From positions 1-51,417 of the IMG/VR virus record IMGVR_UViG_3300032180_000008: a stretch of 51,417 nt of DNA, one strand, 5' to 3'. The notes beneath the pieces are model-generated. The model searched no databases. It saw nothing but the letters and a program-made list of their open reading frames with translations, and was not told the DNA's origin. Positions 29,793 through 37,181 of this stretch are shown here, one piece after another. The DNA comes from a virus. The first letter of the stretch is position 1; each line of letters starts with the position of its first letter. The position numbers and the translations under genes are program-made.

Positions 29793-30125
29793 TTACCGGC
29801 CCATCCCCGTCTTCGCCCGCATGCCCACGGTGATCTTGCCCGACTGGATCTCGGCCCGGATACGTGCTAGGGCGTGATCGAGGTCGTGCGCTCCGAGAGC
29901 GACCGCGGCGGACTGGGGATCGGGGAAGTCGTGGCGTATGTCCTCATGGCAGCTTCCCCGGGGGCAGATGAAGCACCACCGGCCGGAGGCGGCCAGCCGC
30001 ACGACGATCCCCATCGGCTTGCCCGAGAGGGGGTGCGTCACCCGGAACACGGACACGCTGGCGGTGCCGCCGGTCGGCTTCACGGCCGTCATGCTGAACC
30101 TCGTCTCTGCACCTTCGCTCATCAT
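29793..30125 (-). CDS. First gene of the leftward replication unit
   Basis: 110 residues from ATG at 30125 with GAAGGAG. Beta-rich start with TGGTASVSVFRVTHPL, then CFICPRGSCHEDIRHDF, a Cys/His cluster of zinc-ribbon type, and a helical acidic end. It lies just downstream of promoter 4. Function unknown. Confidence 0.68.
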   Translation of the reverse strand: MMSEGAETRFSMTAVKPTGGTASVSVFRVTHPLSGKPMGIVVRLAASGRWCFICPRGSCHEDIRHDFPDPQSAAVALGAHDLDHALARIRAEIQSGKITVGMRAKTGMGR

Positions 30126-30129
30126 GGCC

Positions 30130-30190
30130 TCCTTCGGTGTAGGCTTTACCTTGTTCGCTAAGCGTACATCCGATTCGCTGAATGCGTCAA
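30130..30190 (-). promoter_or_regulatory. ACAAGGTAA-leader promoter 4
   Basis: Minus strand: TTGACG (30185-30190), 18 bases, TACGCT (30161-30166), 6 bases, ACAAGGTAA (30146-30154), then GAAGGAG before ATG 30125. It faces promoter 5 across a 25-base core, the divergent switch point of the element. Confidence 0.78.
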
Positions 30191-30215
30191 GAGGGCAGAA
30201 TCTTCGCCAAGAGGA

Positions 30216-30270
30216 TTGCATCCCTCGCCCCAAGGTGTATGATGCAGGTACAAGGTAAACCGAAGGGAGC
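30216..30270 (+). promoter_or_regulatory. ACAAGGTAA-leader promoter 5
   Basis: Plus strand: TTGCAT (30216-30221), 16 bases, TATGAT (30238-30243), 6 bases, ACAAGGTAA (30250-30258), then GAAGGGAG and GTG 30275. The leader is the shortest of the set. Confidence 0.76.
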
Positions 30271-30274
30271 CGCA

Positions 30275-30775
30275 GTGACCGATCTCAACCTCTACCAGAC
30301 CCACAGTGGCGTAGTGGACCTCGCCGACCCCATCGCCCGCTTCACCCGAGGCGCTCTCGAAGCCGTCGATTTCCTCTATCGCCAGCACGGCGTACCCGCC
30401 AGGATCGAACTATCCAGGGATCAGCGCAGGATTGAAGTCACCTACCCGGCTAGGTCCGGCCACGAGCACCCCTACACCTACGCGCTGCGCCCCGTCGCCG
30501 AGCCAAGCGGTGCCCGCCAGTATTGGGAAGTCCGCACCCGCTCGGGCCGGATCGACCACGGCACCGGCACGCAAGCTCAGGTCCAGGCGTTCTTCGCCAG
30601 CATCCACGCCGCGGGCGAGTACCTGAAGATCCCAGTGGAGCGTCTGACCCTCTTCGCCGTGTCCGAGCCCGCGAACCGCCTCCGGGTAGCCGCACCGACG
30701 CGCATGGACGACTTGGCCCAAGGTGCCACCCGTGCCCGTGCGAAGGCCGGGATCAGGCCGAAGGGAGCGGAGTAG
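30275..30775 (+). CDS. First rightward gene, hypothetical
   Basis: 166 residues from GTG at 30275; the longer frame to 30182 overlaps the promoter and is not used. Contains HGVPARIELSRDQRRIEVTYPARSG and HPYTYALRPVAEPSGARQYWEV, a beta-sandwich-like stretch, then GTGTQAQVQAFFASIHAAGEYLK and a basic C-terminus (ARAKAGIRPKGAE). No family recognised. Confidence 0.68.
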   Translation: MTDLNLYQTHSGVVDLADPIARFTRGALEAVDFLYRQHGVPARIELSRDQRRIEVTYPARSGHEHPYTYALRPVAEPSGARQYWEVRTRSGRIDHGTGTQAQVQAFFASIHAAGEYLKIPVERLTLFAVSEPANRLRVAAPTRMDDLAQGATRARAKAGIRPKGAE

Positions 30776-31231
30776 ATGGCAAATCGCATGGACTGGATCT
30801 ACGACGATGGAGGCCGCGCAGAGGCTGGATTCAAGGGCGATGCTGGCGACTGCGTCACCCGGGCTTTCGCCATCGCAGGTGGGGAACCCTACCGCTACAT
30901 CTACGACTCGCTCAAGGAACTCGCCAAGGCCGAGCGCGTGACCAAGAAGCGTGGAGGCCATCGGTCGTCAGTTCGGGATGGCGTTCGCAAGGCCACCTAC
31001 CGTAAGTTCGCCGCTGCCCATGACTGGACCTTCCACCCGACCATGGTGATCGGCTCCGGTTGCACGGTCCACCTTCGGCCCGACGAACTTCCCAGTGGTC
31101 GAATCGTCTGCGTCTGCTCGGGCCACCTCTGTGCTGTCATCAACGGCGTGATCCACGACACACACGACCCCAGCCGAGAGGGAACCCGGTGCGTCTACGG
31201 CTACTTCACGAGATGGGAGGAGCCAGCATGA
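30776..31231 (+). CDS. Papain-like cysteine protease-type protein
   Basis: 151 residues, starting right after the stop of the gene before. GFKGDAGDCVTRAFAIA supplies a Cys27-type nucleophile after a helix start, and GHLCAVINGVIHDTHDPS a His/Asp pair later, the order expected for a papain-fold hydrolase. Basic middle (VTKKRGGHRSSVRDGVRKATY) with an aromatic part (HDWTFHPT). Possibly an inactivating or processing peptidase; not biochemically determined. Confidence 0.6.
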   Translation: MANRMDWIYDDGGRAEAGFKGDAGDCVTRAFAIAGGEPYRYIYDSLKELAKAERVTKKRGGHRSSVRDGVRKATYRKFAAAHDWTFHPTMVIGSGCTVHLRPDELPSGRIVCVCSGHLCAVINGVIHDTHDPSREGTRCVYGYFTRWEEPA

Positions 31232-31578
31232 AATGCTCTCTCCGCTACGACTCGGAAGCCCGGGAACTCCGCCTTGTCATGGACGACCTCTGGGACGGCC
31301 AGCACGAACACTCCGAGGACCGGGTCCCCAACACCGCTCGGGCCAAGGACTTCGACGGCCGGGAAGTCCGCTGGGACTCCGCTACCGCCCGCCATTACGT
31401 CCAGTTGGGAGACTCTTGGATGGGACAGCGAGCGTATCTTGATACGGATAACTCGCCTCCGGTGGTCTTCACCAAGACCCCGTGCCCTCGACTGGCCTCA
31501 AGGTCGGGCCGGGCCAAGTGTCAGGCGTGCCGCGACCTCGGCTGGCAGGATGTCCCGAAGCCGCGGGCGACAGCGTAA
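31228..31578 (+). CDS. Hypothetical protein
   Basis: 116 residues, ATG at 31228 overlapping the preceding stop (ATGA). N-terminal beta strands (KCSLRYDSEARELRLVMDDLWDG), then an RVPNTARAKDFDGREVRWDS and aromatic segment, and a C-terminal CQACRDLGWQDVPKP. Likely zinc-knuckle end. Function unknown. Confidence 0.66.
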   Translation: MKCSLRYDSEARELRLVMDDLWDGQHEHSEDRVPNTARAKDFDGREVRWDSATARHYVQLGDSWMGQRAYLDTDNSPPVVFTKTPCPRLASRSGRAKCQACRDLGWQDVPKPRATA

Positions 31579-31971
31579 ATGTCCTCTCACGCCGAACAGA
31601 TCCGGGGAGTGGTCGATGCCACGCGGGAGGGCACCGAGGCCCCGATTCGTACCCACTTGGGACGGCATCGGACAGAGCGGCTGTGCGCGAACTTGGAGGC
31701 TCTCGTCACCGGTCTGCTCCATCCCCCGGTCGCTCCGGTATCCCCAGCGAAGGTCTACGTGCCCATCGTGGAGACCGACGATTTCCGTGCCCACTCAGCG
31801 GATACCAACTCCGGAGGATCTGACTTCAGCCTCGTCGTCATGGACCGCTACGGCAAGCCAGCCTGCCGGGATCACGGGGCCATGAACAAGGTCTCACCCT
31901 CGCCCCCGGGGATCTGGCGGTGCCCGGGTGGACTCGCCCGATGTCCGGCTGGATGCCAAGAGGCCGTATGA
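31579..31971 (+). CDS. Hypothetical protein with duplicated tail
   Basis: 130 residues. N-terminal helix (SSHAEQIRGVVDATREGTEAP), a hydrophobic/beta middle with PAKVYVPIVETDDF, then GKPACRDHGAMNK and a Cys-rich C-terminus ending in RCPAGCQEAV, probably binding metal. The DNA for that tail is repeated at 32397-32428. Function unknown. Confidence 0.6.
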   Translation: MSSHAEQIRGVVDATREGTEAPIRTHLGRHRTERLCANLEALVTGLLHPPVAPVSPAKVYVPIVETDDFRAHSADTNSGGSDFSLVVMDRYGKPACRDHGAMNKVSPSPPGIWRCPGGLARCPAGCQEAV

Positions 31972-31973
31972 CC
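31942..31973. repeat. 32-bp direct repeat, copy 1
   Basis: Differs from the copy at 32397-32428 in one base. It covers the last codons of the 130-residue gene (RCPAGCQEAV) and the ATG of the following short frame. Confidence 0.8.
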
Positions 31974-31999
31974 GACAGGCCGAAGGGAGCATAAAAAAG

Positions 32000-32383
32000 G
32001 TGGAGAAGGCCAGCTTCGCAATCAGCGGGAAGCGACGGTACGCCGTGGACCTCGGCAGCCTCGTGCTCGAACCCGCTGGGAGCCTCACCCACGCTACCGT
32101 GCGAGCCGTGTGGTTCCGCCGTAAGGAGCGCGTGACGGGGGCCTGCATCGGGCATCTGTGGAACTCCTTCCGCGAGGCACCTTCCGACACCGCCGACTTC
32201 CTCGCCCGGAGCACGGACGGCCGCTACGGAGGCGTGTGCGAGGGGCGGTGGGATGGCACGCGGTACTGGGGTGCGCAGGAGCCCGAGACCATTGAGGCCC
32301 ACCTGCAACTGCTCCGACCGATGCTGGAGTGGTATCCGGACGTGCCGGAGGGCTTCGACGGATGGTGGATCTATGAGCGGTAG
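32000..32383 (+). CDS. Hypothetical protein with beta-rich core
   Basis: 127 residues from GTG at 32000 with GAAGGGAG 11 bases upstream; no ATG is well placed. VEKASFAISGKRRYAVDLGSLVL, then HATVRAVWFRRKERV, CIGHLWNSFREAPSDTADFLAR and YWGAQEPETIEAHLQLL: a mixed alpha/beta protein with several Trp. No family recognised. Confidence 0.65.
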   Translation: MEKASFAISGKRRYAVDLGSLVLEPAGSLTHATVRAVWFRRKERVTGACIGHLWNSFREAPSDTADFLARSTDGRYGGVCEGRWDGTRYWGAQEPETIEAHLQLLRPMLEWYPDVPEGFDGWWIYER

Positions 32384-32426
32384 CACTCTTGCGCGGTGTC
32401 CGGCTGGGTGCCAAGAGGCCGTATGA
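32373..32426 (+). CDS. 17-residue frame with duplicated tail
   Basis: ATG at 32373 overlaps the stop of the previous gene and encodes SGSTLARCPAGCQEAV, whose last ten residues match the end of the 31579-31971 protein. Probably a by-product of the 32-bp duplication, but it could serve for translation coupling to the next gene (ATGA overlap at 32423). Confidence 0.25.
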   Translation: MSGSTLARCPAGCQEAV

Positions 32427-32428
32427 CC
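32397..32428. repeat. 32-bp direct repeat, copy 2
   Basis: 31 of 32 bases identical to 31942-31973. It supplies the ATG of the HNH gene at 32423. Confidence 0.8.
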
Positions 32429-33142
32429 ACCCAAGCTCGCAGTCGCATCATGCGCCTCGCTGAACGTGACGGCTCGTTGTGCCACTACTGCGAGACACCG
32501 CTGGACGTGGTGAACGTACCTCGTGTCCTCGCCAAGCCGCCGAACAGTCCTACCTCTGACCATGTCATTCCTCGTTCGGCCGGAGGATGTGACGCTCTCG
32601 GTAACCTCGTGCTGGCCTGCCGACTCTGCAACAACCGTCGGGCGTCGAAGCCCTACGCCGACTACCTCCGGCAGATAGGGCTGGCACCGCGGCCCGACGT
32701 CCTGAACCGGGCCAACCAAGCCAATGCGAACGCCAGAAAGGAACGGGCTCGGGTTCCCAACCCAAGGGCTTACCCTCGCCTGACGGCTGCGCAAGCCCGG
32801 GAAGAGACACACCGAGCGACTGAGGCGGCGATGCTGCGAGGCATCCCAGCCCGCACGTTGCCACCGCCGACGCCGGTGAAGCTGACCCGACCTGGGCTGG
32901 TAGTGGTCGATGTCACCCCGAGCGGAATCCCCATCCTAGGAAGGGACCGGGCGATGAACGACACCCAACAGCGCGTTGAGAACCGGAAGGCCGAATACCG
33001 GGCGATGGGCTTCTTGCTGCGCCCGATGATGGTCGTCGTGGGTCGTGTCGTGTACCCCTCGGGTGTCGATCCGGCCACCCTGGATTTCTACCACCGTGCT
33101 CGGGACGGCATGCTGGATAGACGGGTTGACGAGTCGGCCTGA
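32423..33142 (+). CDS. HNH endonuclease
   Basis: 239 residues from ATG at 32423. Zinc-bearing HNH near the start: SLCHYCETPLD (CxxC), SDHVIPRSAGGCDALGNLVLACRLCNNRR with catalytic DHV/H and N. After residue 110 a basic linker and a separate C-terminal part with PGLVVVDVTPSGIPI and RVENRKAEYRAMGFLLRP. Homing or host-interference endonuclease; the flanking 32-bp repeats suggest recent movement. Confidence 0.82.
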   Translation: MTTQARSRIMRLAERDGSLCHYCETPLDVVNVPRVLAKPPNSPTSDHVIPRSAGGCDALGNLVLACRLCNNRRASKPYADYLRQIGLAPRPDVLNRANQANANARKERARVPNPRAYPRLTAAQAREETHRATEAAMLRGIPARTLPPPTPVKLTRPGLVVVDVTPSGIPILGRDRAMNDTQQRVENRKAEYRAMGFLLRPMMVVVGRVVYPSGVDPATLDFYHRARDGMLDRRVDESA

Positions 33143-33151
33143 GAAAATAGC

Positions 33152-33214
33152 TTGCCTCCTACCCGACTAGGTGTATCCTTGACGTACAAGGTAAACGCTA
33201 CGACCGAAGGAGAT
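33152..33214 (+). promoter_or_regulatory. ACAAGGTAA-leader promoter 6
   Basis: Plus strand: TTGCCT (33152-33157), 16 bases, TATCCT (33174-33179), 6 bases, ACAAGGTAA (33186-33194), then ACGCTACGACC and GAAGGAG before ATG 33219. It begins right after the HNH gene. Confidence 0.78.
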
Positions 33215-33218
33215 AGAG

Positions 33219-33416
33219 ATGAGGGGAATCACCACCAGAATCAGCCCTGAGAACTTGGCTGACAAGATCTGCGAGATGGGTGACGAGGACGGCTGCGCCG
33301 AGGCCCCCGTGTTCTGGGTCGACGCCCCTACGATCTGGGTCAAGTCGATGCTGTGCTGCCAGAAGCACGCCGACGAAATGGCGTTCTGCGGACTTCTCGC
33401 CTCCCGGCACGCATGA
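33219..33416 (+). CDS. Small Cys-containing protein
   Basis: 65 residues. RISPENLADKICEMGDEDGCAEAP, then WVDAPTIWVKSMLCCQKHADEMAF. Four to five cysteines with a His suggest metal binding. First gene of the promoter-6 unit. Function unknown. Confidence 0.68.
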   Translation: MRGITTRISPENLADKICEMGDEDGCAEAPVFWVDAPTIWVKSMLCCQKHADEMAFCGLLASRHA

Positions 33417-33598
33417 ACATCGACCAGTGGGCTGCTCAGGCCAGCACTGACCTTCGTGCAGAGGGCGAGACCCAAGCCGAGTACGAGGCCCGTATCGCCG
33501 CTCTGCGGAAGTTCTCGGCCGAGAACTCCGAGAAGCATCAGTGGTCGCGCCCGCGCCGGAAGCCACCCGAGAAAGGAACCAGCCCATGCCCCAGATGA
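33413..33598 (+). CDS. Small charged helical protein
   Basis: 61 residues from ATG at 33413 (ATGA overlap). One charged helix (QWAAQASTDLRAEGETQAEYEARIAALRKF) and a basic tail ending CPR. No family recognised. Confidence 0.62.
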   Translation: MNIDQWAAQASTDLRAEGETQAEYEARIAALRKFSAENSEKHQWSRPRRKPPEKGTSPCPR

Positions 33599-34198
33599 CC
33601 GCCGCCGAAGCCGCCGCAGAGTTCCGGCGCCTCCGCCCGGGAGGCTTTTCTCGCCTACCGCAGTGAAGTGGCAGAGCGCGGCACTCCGGAGGACGAAGCG
33701 ATCATGCGGGGGTACCGACTGCTGGCTCAGGGCCGGATGCTCCTGAACCTCGTGGAGACCATGCGGAAGGTGGGCGTGGACGACCGGGGCCTGCCCAAGC
33801 TGGCGATCGCCCGAGCGGATGCCCAGTGGTGCTTTGTGGACACCCGCCCGGACGGCTCGGCCCAGTTCGGCTCCGATCAGCGCCCGTGGCACATGCGGGG
33901 ACGGGCTCAGGGCCGGCTGACCTCGCTGCCGCGCAACACCTTCCCCGAGTACCGCTGGGACGAGAGACGTGCCAACACGGCTCAGGCCCTCGTGCCGCTC
34001 GTTCCCCTGCCTCTCCGGCCCAAGGGCATGCTGACGGGCTATCACGTTCTCTGGGAGGCGGAGTGGCAGCAGGTCGTCCCCCGGGACCCGTTCCTGCTGC
34101 GCCACATCGGCGGGGACCTCTACTCCGTGGTGGCCGCCTGGGATCTGACGGACCTCGAGCGCAGCGTCATCGCCGCAAGACTGCGAGGGAGGCCGTGA
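33586..34198 (+). pseudogene. Gene interrupted by a +1 frameshift
   Basis: The ATG (33586 or, by ATGA overlap, 33595) with GAAAGGA opens a frame that stops at 33664-33666 after TAAEAAAEFRRLRP. The continuing frame (RSEVAERGTPEDEAIMRGYRLLAQGR...) reads to 34198 without its own ribosome-binding site; the two join smoothly into a 203-residue protein if one base is skipped near 33636-33650. The long second part has VPLPLRPKGMLTGYHVLWEAEWQQ and VVAAWDLTDLERSVIAARL. A sequencing insertion, a real mutation or programmed frameshifting all fit; an alternative GTG start at 33668 is possible. Function unknown. Confidence 0.6.
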
Positions 34199-34371
34199 TC
34201 AGTCTCGGGTGGCTCATCCTCGCCGTGTCGGTGATTGCCACAGCTCTCGGGCTTTGGGCCTTCCACATCACCGAGAGCCGTGGCGGCGACTCGTGCGATC
34301 GGGAGCTTGTGCGGGAGGAGCGGGATCTGTTCGACCGGCTGGCAGTGGGAGCCGAGGAGTGGTTGCCGTGA
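34195..34371 (+). CDS. Small membrane protein
   Basis: 58 residues from GTG at 34195 (GTGA overlap). N-terminal membrane helix (LGWLILAVSVIATALGLWAF), then a charged, acidic cytoplasmic part (ELVREERDLFDRLAVGAEEW). Possibly spanin- or holin-like by size, but nothing specific. Confidence 0.62.
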   Translation: MISLGWLILAVSVIATALGLWAFHITESRGGDSCDRELVREERDLFDRLAVGAEEWLP

Positions 34372-35129
34372 GGGAAGCTGGCCGAACGACGATCCCGGCT
34401 CTCCCTCAGAACCTCATCCTTCTCTGCGAGGTGGGATCTACCGCGCACGGCACCGGATTGCCGGGGCACGAGGATCGCGACGAGATGGGAATCGTGGTGG
34501 AAACACCGTGGGAAGTGTTCGGCCTCGGTCCTGGCTTCGGCACGAAGACCTACCGGACGCAGCCGGAGGGCGTGCCGTCGGGTCCCGGCGATACGGACCG
34601 GACGCTCTACTCCCTCCGTCACTACCTGAGCCTCGCCGCGGCTGGTAACCCCAGCATCCTCGTCTGCCTCTTCGCTCCGGTGCTGCAAGCCACCCCGCTC
34701 GGGCACGACCTACGGGCCTGCGCTCAGATGTTCGTCGGCCGCCACATCGTCCCCCGCTACCGTGGCTACATGCAGGCGCAGGTGGAGAAGCTCGAACGGG
34801 GCTCAGGCCAGCGAGAGGCGCTGATCGAAGCCCACGGATATGACACGAAGTTCGCCATGCACGCTGCTCGGCTGGGGTTCCAAGGGATCGAACTCCTTGT
34901 CACGGGCCAACTGGCGTTGCCGATGGTGGGACCGGCCGGGGACTGGCTACGGGCTGTCCGTCGGGGAGAGGTGACACTCGGCGAGTGGCGCTCTGTGGTC
35001 CGAGACCTTGACGCCAAACTGGCCTCGCTCACTGATGATCCGCGGTATCCCGAAGGCCCGAACCGCAACGGTATCGAGCAGTGGTCGGTGACAGCCCACA
35101 CCGCAACCTGGGCAGGGGAACTCGGCTAG
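34368..35129 (+). CDS. Nucleotidyltransferase (RlaP-like)
   Basis: 253 residues from GTG at 34368 (GTGA overlap). LLCEVGSTAHGTGLPGHEDRDEMGIVVE holds GS and the D..D pair of the pol-beta superfamily, then TLYSLRHYLSLAAAGNPSILVCLFAP, and a helical domain with GYDTKFAMHAARLGFQGIELL. This is the phage-encoded RlaP/YcgL-like class of unknown substrate, thought to modify nucleic acid or proteins. Ends overlapping the convergent gene by 4 bases. Confidence 0.8.
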   Translation: MREAGRTTIPALPQNLILLCEVGSTAHGTGLPGHEDRDEMGIVVETPWEVFGLGPGFGTKTYRTQPEGVPSGPGDTDRTLYSLRHYLSLAAAGNPSILVCLFAPVLQATPLGHDLRACAQMFVGRHIVPRYRGYMQAQVEKLERGSGQREALIEAHGYDTKFAMHAARLGFQGIELLVTGQLALPMVGPAGDWLRAVRRGEVTLGEWRSVVRDLDAKLASLTDDPRYPEGPNRNGIEQWSVTAHTATWAGELG

Positions 35130-35791
35130 CCCACTTCGATCTCAATCCACTGACGGCCGTACTGGCGGGCCTCCCAACAGGACGACACCCAGAAATCTAG
35201 CTGTGTCCCGCTGCCGTAGTGGTCCAGGACCGTCTCAACCGCCCCGGCAAACGAGCCGCTCAGGATTCGGACAGTAGTCCCGATGTCGAGCGTGTTCATA
35301 GCGATCACCCCCACCGCGACCGGTGCGCCAGAGGCGGTGATCCACCCTCCCCCGCACCCGTACGAGTAGGCCGTGGAGACCACACTGAGGCGTTGCCCGG
35401 TGCCGCTAGGACTCGGCGCTGACCGTGCGCCAGGTGCCGAGACGCCGGGGGACCGACTCCCACCAGGCTGGGGGCTCGGTGACATCGTCGCAGTCCAGGG
35501 TCGCGGTGAGGTCGTCCCAGTCGTCCCACGAGTTCCGCTCACATCGGGGGAGACCGATGAGGACAGGGATGAGACCGACCCCCACGACGGTCCAGCGGCC
35601 ACGAGGGGCCCAGATGGTGCCGAAGAGGGGATCGTCGGGGGTGAAGGGTGCGACGACGGCCCAGAACCGCGAGCCAGATGTGGGGAGGACTCGGAGCCCT
35701 GGGCCACTAGAGCCAGGACTGTGACGCCTCCCGTGATGATGAGCAAGGCTGCTGTGGCGTGGGCGAGCCCGAAGGCTCGTAGTCGCCGCAT
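35126..35791 (-). CDS. Secreted 3D-domain protein
   Basis: 221 residues. Membrane-signal segment at about 10-30, a long Ser/Pro/Gly linker (about 35-130), then STAYSYGCGGGWITASGAPVAVGVIAMNTLDIGTTVRIL ... VLDHYGSGTQLDFWVSSCWEARQYGRQW, a 3D/RlpA-type double-psi beta-barrel with a candidate disulfide and Asp at the usual place. Suggests peptidoglycan or cell-wall remodelling, useful for entry or conjugation. Convergent with the nucleotidyltransferase gene. Confidence 0.75.
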   Translation of the reverse strand: MRRLRAFGLAHATAALLIITGGVTVLALVAQGSESSPHLARGSGPSSHPSPPTIPSSAPSGPLVAAGPSWGSVSSLSSSVSPDVSGTRGTTGTTSPRPWTATMSPSPQPGGSRSPGVSAPGARSAPSPSGTGQRLSVVSTAYSYGCGGGWITASGAPVAVGVIAMNTLDIGTTVRILSGSFAGAVETVLDHYGSGTQLDFWVSSCWEARQYGRQWIEIEVG

Positions 35792-35830
35792 TCCGAGGAT
35801 TCAAGCGGATTCGGAGTGCCGATGCAAGTT

Positions 35831-36028
35831 TCATCGCCGACAACACCGGGGGTAGTGCGGGCATTCGCTTGGGGCGTAGCCCTCTGGACATGCCTCCCAC
35901 GGGCACCCAATCGCCTCTTCCTCGTAGTCTTCAAGGAGGCTGACGGTCGGGCAGTCAGGACATGCCTCGGTGCCGCCTAGTTCCAGGCAGCGCCCTTTGC
36001 AACTTGGCCCAGCGCCGGGGAGCGTCAT
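35831..36028 (-). CDS. Small Cys-rich protein
   Basis: 65 residues: CKGRCLELGGTEACPDCPTV, then acidic EDYEEEAIGC and CPEGYAPSECPHYPRCC, at least nine cysteines. Likely a metal-binding protein; no family recognised. Confidence 0.62.
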   Translation of the reverse strand: MTLPGAGPSCKGRCLELGGTEACPDCPTVSLLEDYEEEAIGCPWEACPEGYAPSECPHYPRCCRR

Positions 36029-36035
36029 GAGGGTC

Positions 36036-36455
36036 TTAGGCGGACCGCTCCTTGACCGGGTAGCCCGACCTCGCCTCGAGACCGCCGTCTGCCAAAGGCG
36101 TCACGTAGACCTCCAGGTCGGCTGCGGCTGCGGCCATGTCCGGCGTCAGGCGAAGCCCGTCCGGGTAGTCGAGCAGCGCAGCAGCCAGCAGCGCCTTGTA
36201 CCGCTGCCACTCCGCAGCTCCGGCGGTGATCTGCCGGGCCAGCTCGTCCCGCTCGGCGATCAGGGCGCCGACATCGACCGTCCCCAGGGCTTCCTGGTGG
36301 ACCTCGTACTGCCGGCGCCGGGCCTTGAGGCCGAGCCCGATGGCGACTCCGATCACTTCGGCCAGGATGAAGGCGTCCAGCTTCAGCGCGTGGAAGACGA
36401 TCGCCAGTACGACGAGGAACAGGCCCATCCTGATCGGGTGCCGCTTGCGGTCCAT
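36036..36455 (-). CDS. Membrane protein with coiled coil
   Basis: 139 residues from ATG at 36455 with GAAGGGAG. Membrane helices at about 10-45 (MGLFLVVLAIVFHALKLDAFILAEVIGVAIG in pieces), then a charged helix region (VDVGALIAERDELARQITAGAAEWQRY). The frame above is noise. No family recognised. Confidence 0.66.
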   Translation of the reverse strand: MDRKRHPIRMGLFLVVLAIVFHALKLDAFILAEVIGVAIGLGLKARRRQYEVHQEALGTVDVGALIAERDELARQITAGAAEWQRYKALLAAALLDYPDGLRLTPDMAAAAADLEVYVTPLADGGLEARSGYPVKERSA

Positions 36456-36482
36456 GTCGTCTCCCTTCGGCGGTAGCTTCGC

Positions 36483-36540
36483 CGAGTTTAAAGCGCCTTG
36501 CGGGGATAAGGATAGAGACTTGTCAACAAATAGACAACCC
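36483..36540 (-). promoter_or_regulatory. Degenerate promoter (variant of the leader class)
   Basis: Minus strand: TTGTCT (36532-36537), 17 bases, TATCCT (36509-36514), 7 bases and a degenerate GCAAGG instead of ACAAGGTAA, leading to GAAGGGAG and ATG 36455. The region between the boxes holds the TTGTCAACAA palindrome (36520-36529), so it could be switched by the regulator that binds it. Confidence 0.5.
36520..36529. promoter_or_regulatory. TTGTNNACAA palindrome, copy 2
   Basis: TTGTCAACAA, with an extra half-site GACAA eight bases on (36533-36537). It lies in the 180-base divergent interval between 36455 and 36636, inside the spacer of the variant leftward promoter. Confidence 0.5.
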
Positions 36541-36635
36541 TTCCTCCGAAGTCCAGATGTAGTAGACTCCAATATGGAATGTCCCGCGGCGCTGAGAACG
36601 CCCGGGACCGGCCGATCCTTTCTGGGAGGACCGAC

Positions 36636-37181
36636 ATGCGTAAGACTACCCGAGTTGAGGGCATTTGCCCGATCTGCAAGAAACACAAGTTGCTCGAAGT
36701 CGACCACGACCACGCTACTGGCCTGATCCGAGGACGTGTCTGCCAGCGATGCAATCTCGGCCTTGGCTGGCTGGAGTCGGGTTGGCTGGAAACTCACCGA
36801 GAAGCCATCAAGGCTTTCCTGACTCACCCCCCTGGGATCGCTGAGGGATACACCACGTGGCGACAATGGACGACGGGGCAGTTAACGCATCCGCAAGATC
36901 CAGTCACAAGAAACCCCCAGGTACCTCTGCGGGCCCGCCAAACGAAAGTGCTGGTCGCCCTAGGTGATCCGGCGACTTCCGTCGATGCCCAAACACTCGC
37001 GAAGGTGACGGGCGTGAGCCGGAAGCATATCCACCACGTTCTCCACCTACTGGAGCACCGGGGGTATGTCCAAGAGGTTTGGGAACCCTTCCCGCTCCAA
37101 ATAAACGGCCAGCGCCACCGACGCGTTTATCAGATCACTGAGAGCGGGTTTGCAGAGAGAAAGCTTCTTGCCGGGGGTTGA
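36636..37181 (+). CDS. Endonuclease VII domain fused to winged helix
   Basis: 181 residues from ATG at 36636 with GGGAGG. N-terminal domain CPICKKHKLLEVDHDHATGLIRGRVCQRCNLGLG is a recombination endonuclease VII core (two CxxC zinc sites, HDH, N), which cuts branched DNA. After a linker, ARQTKVLVALGDPATSVDAQTLAKVTGVSRKHIHHVLHLLEHRGYVQEVW is a winged helix-turn-helix. This fusion suggests site-directed cutting; the C-terminal part is unusual for the family. Confidence 0.82.
   Translation: MRKTTRVEGICPICKKHKLLEVDHDHATGLIRGRVCQRCNLGLGWLESGWLETHREAIKAFLTHPPGIAEGYTTWRQWTTGQLTHPQDPVTRNPQVPLRARQTKVLVALGDPATSVDAQTLAKVTGVSRKHIHHVLHLLEHRGYVQEVWEPFPLQINGQRHRRVYQITESGFAERKLLAGG

Noticed and set aside
30158-30388. 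76-codon leftward frame across the divergent promoters
   Set aside because: It would cover both promoter cores and the start of a well-supported rightward gene.
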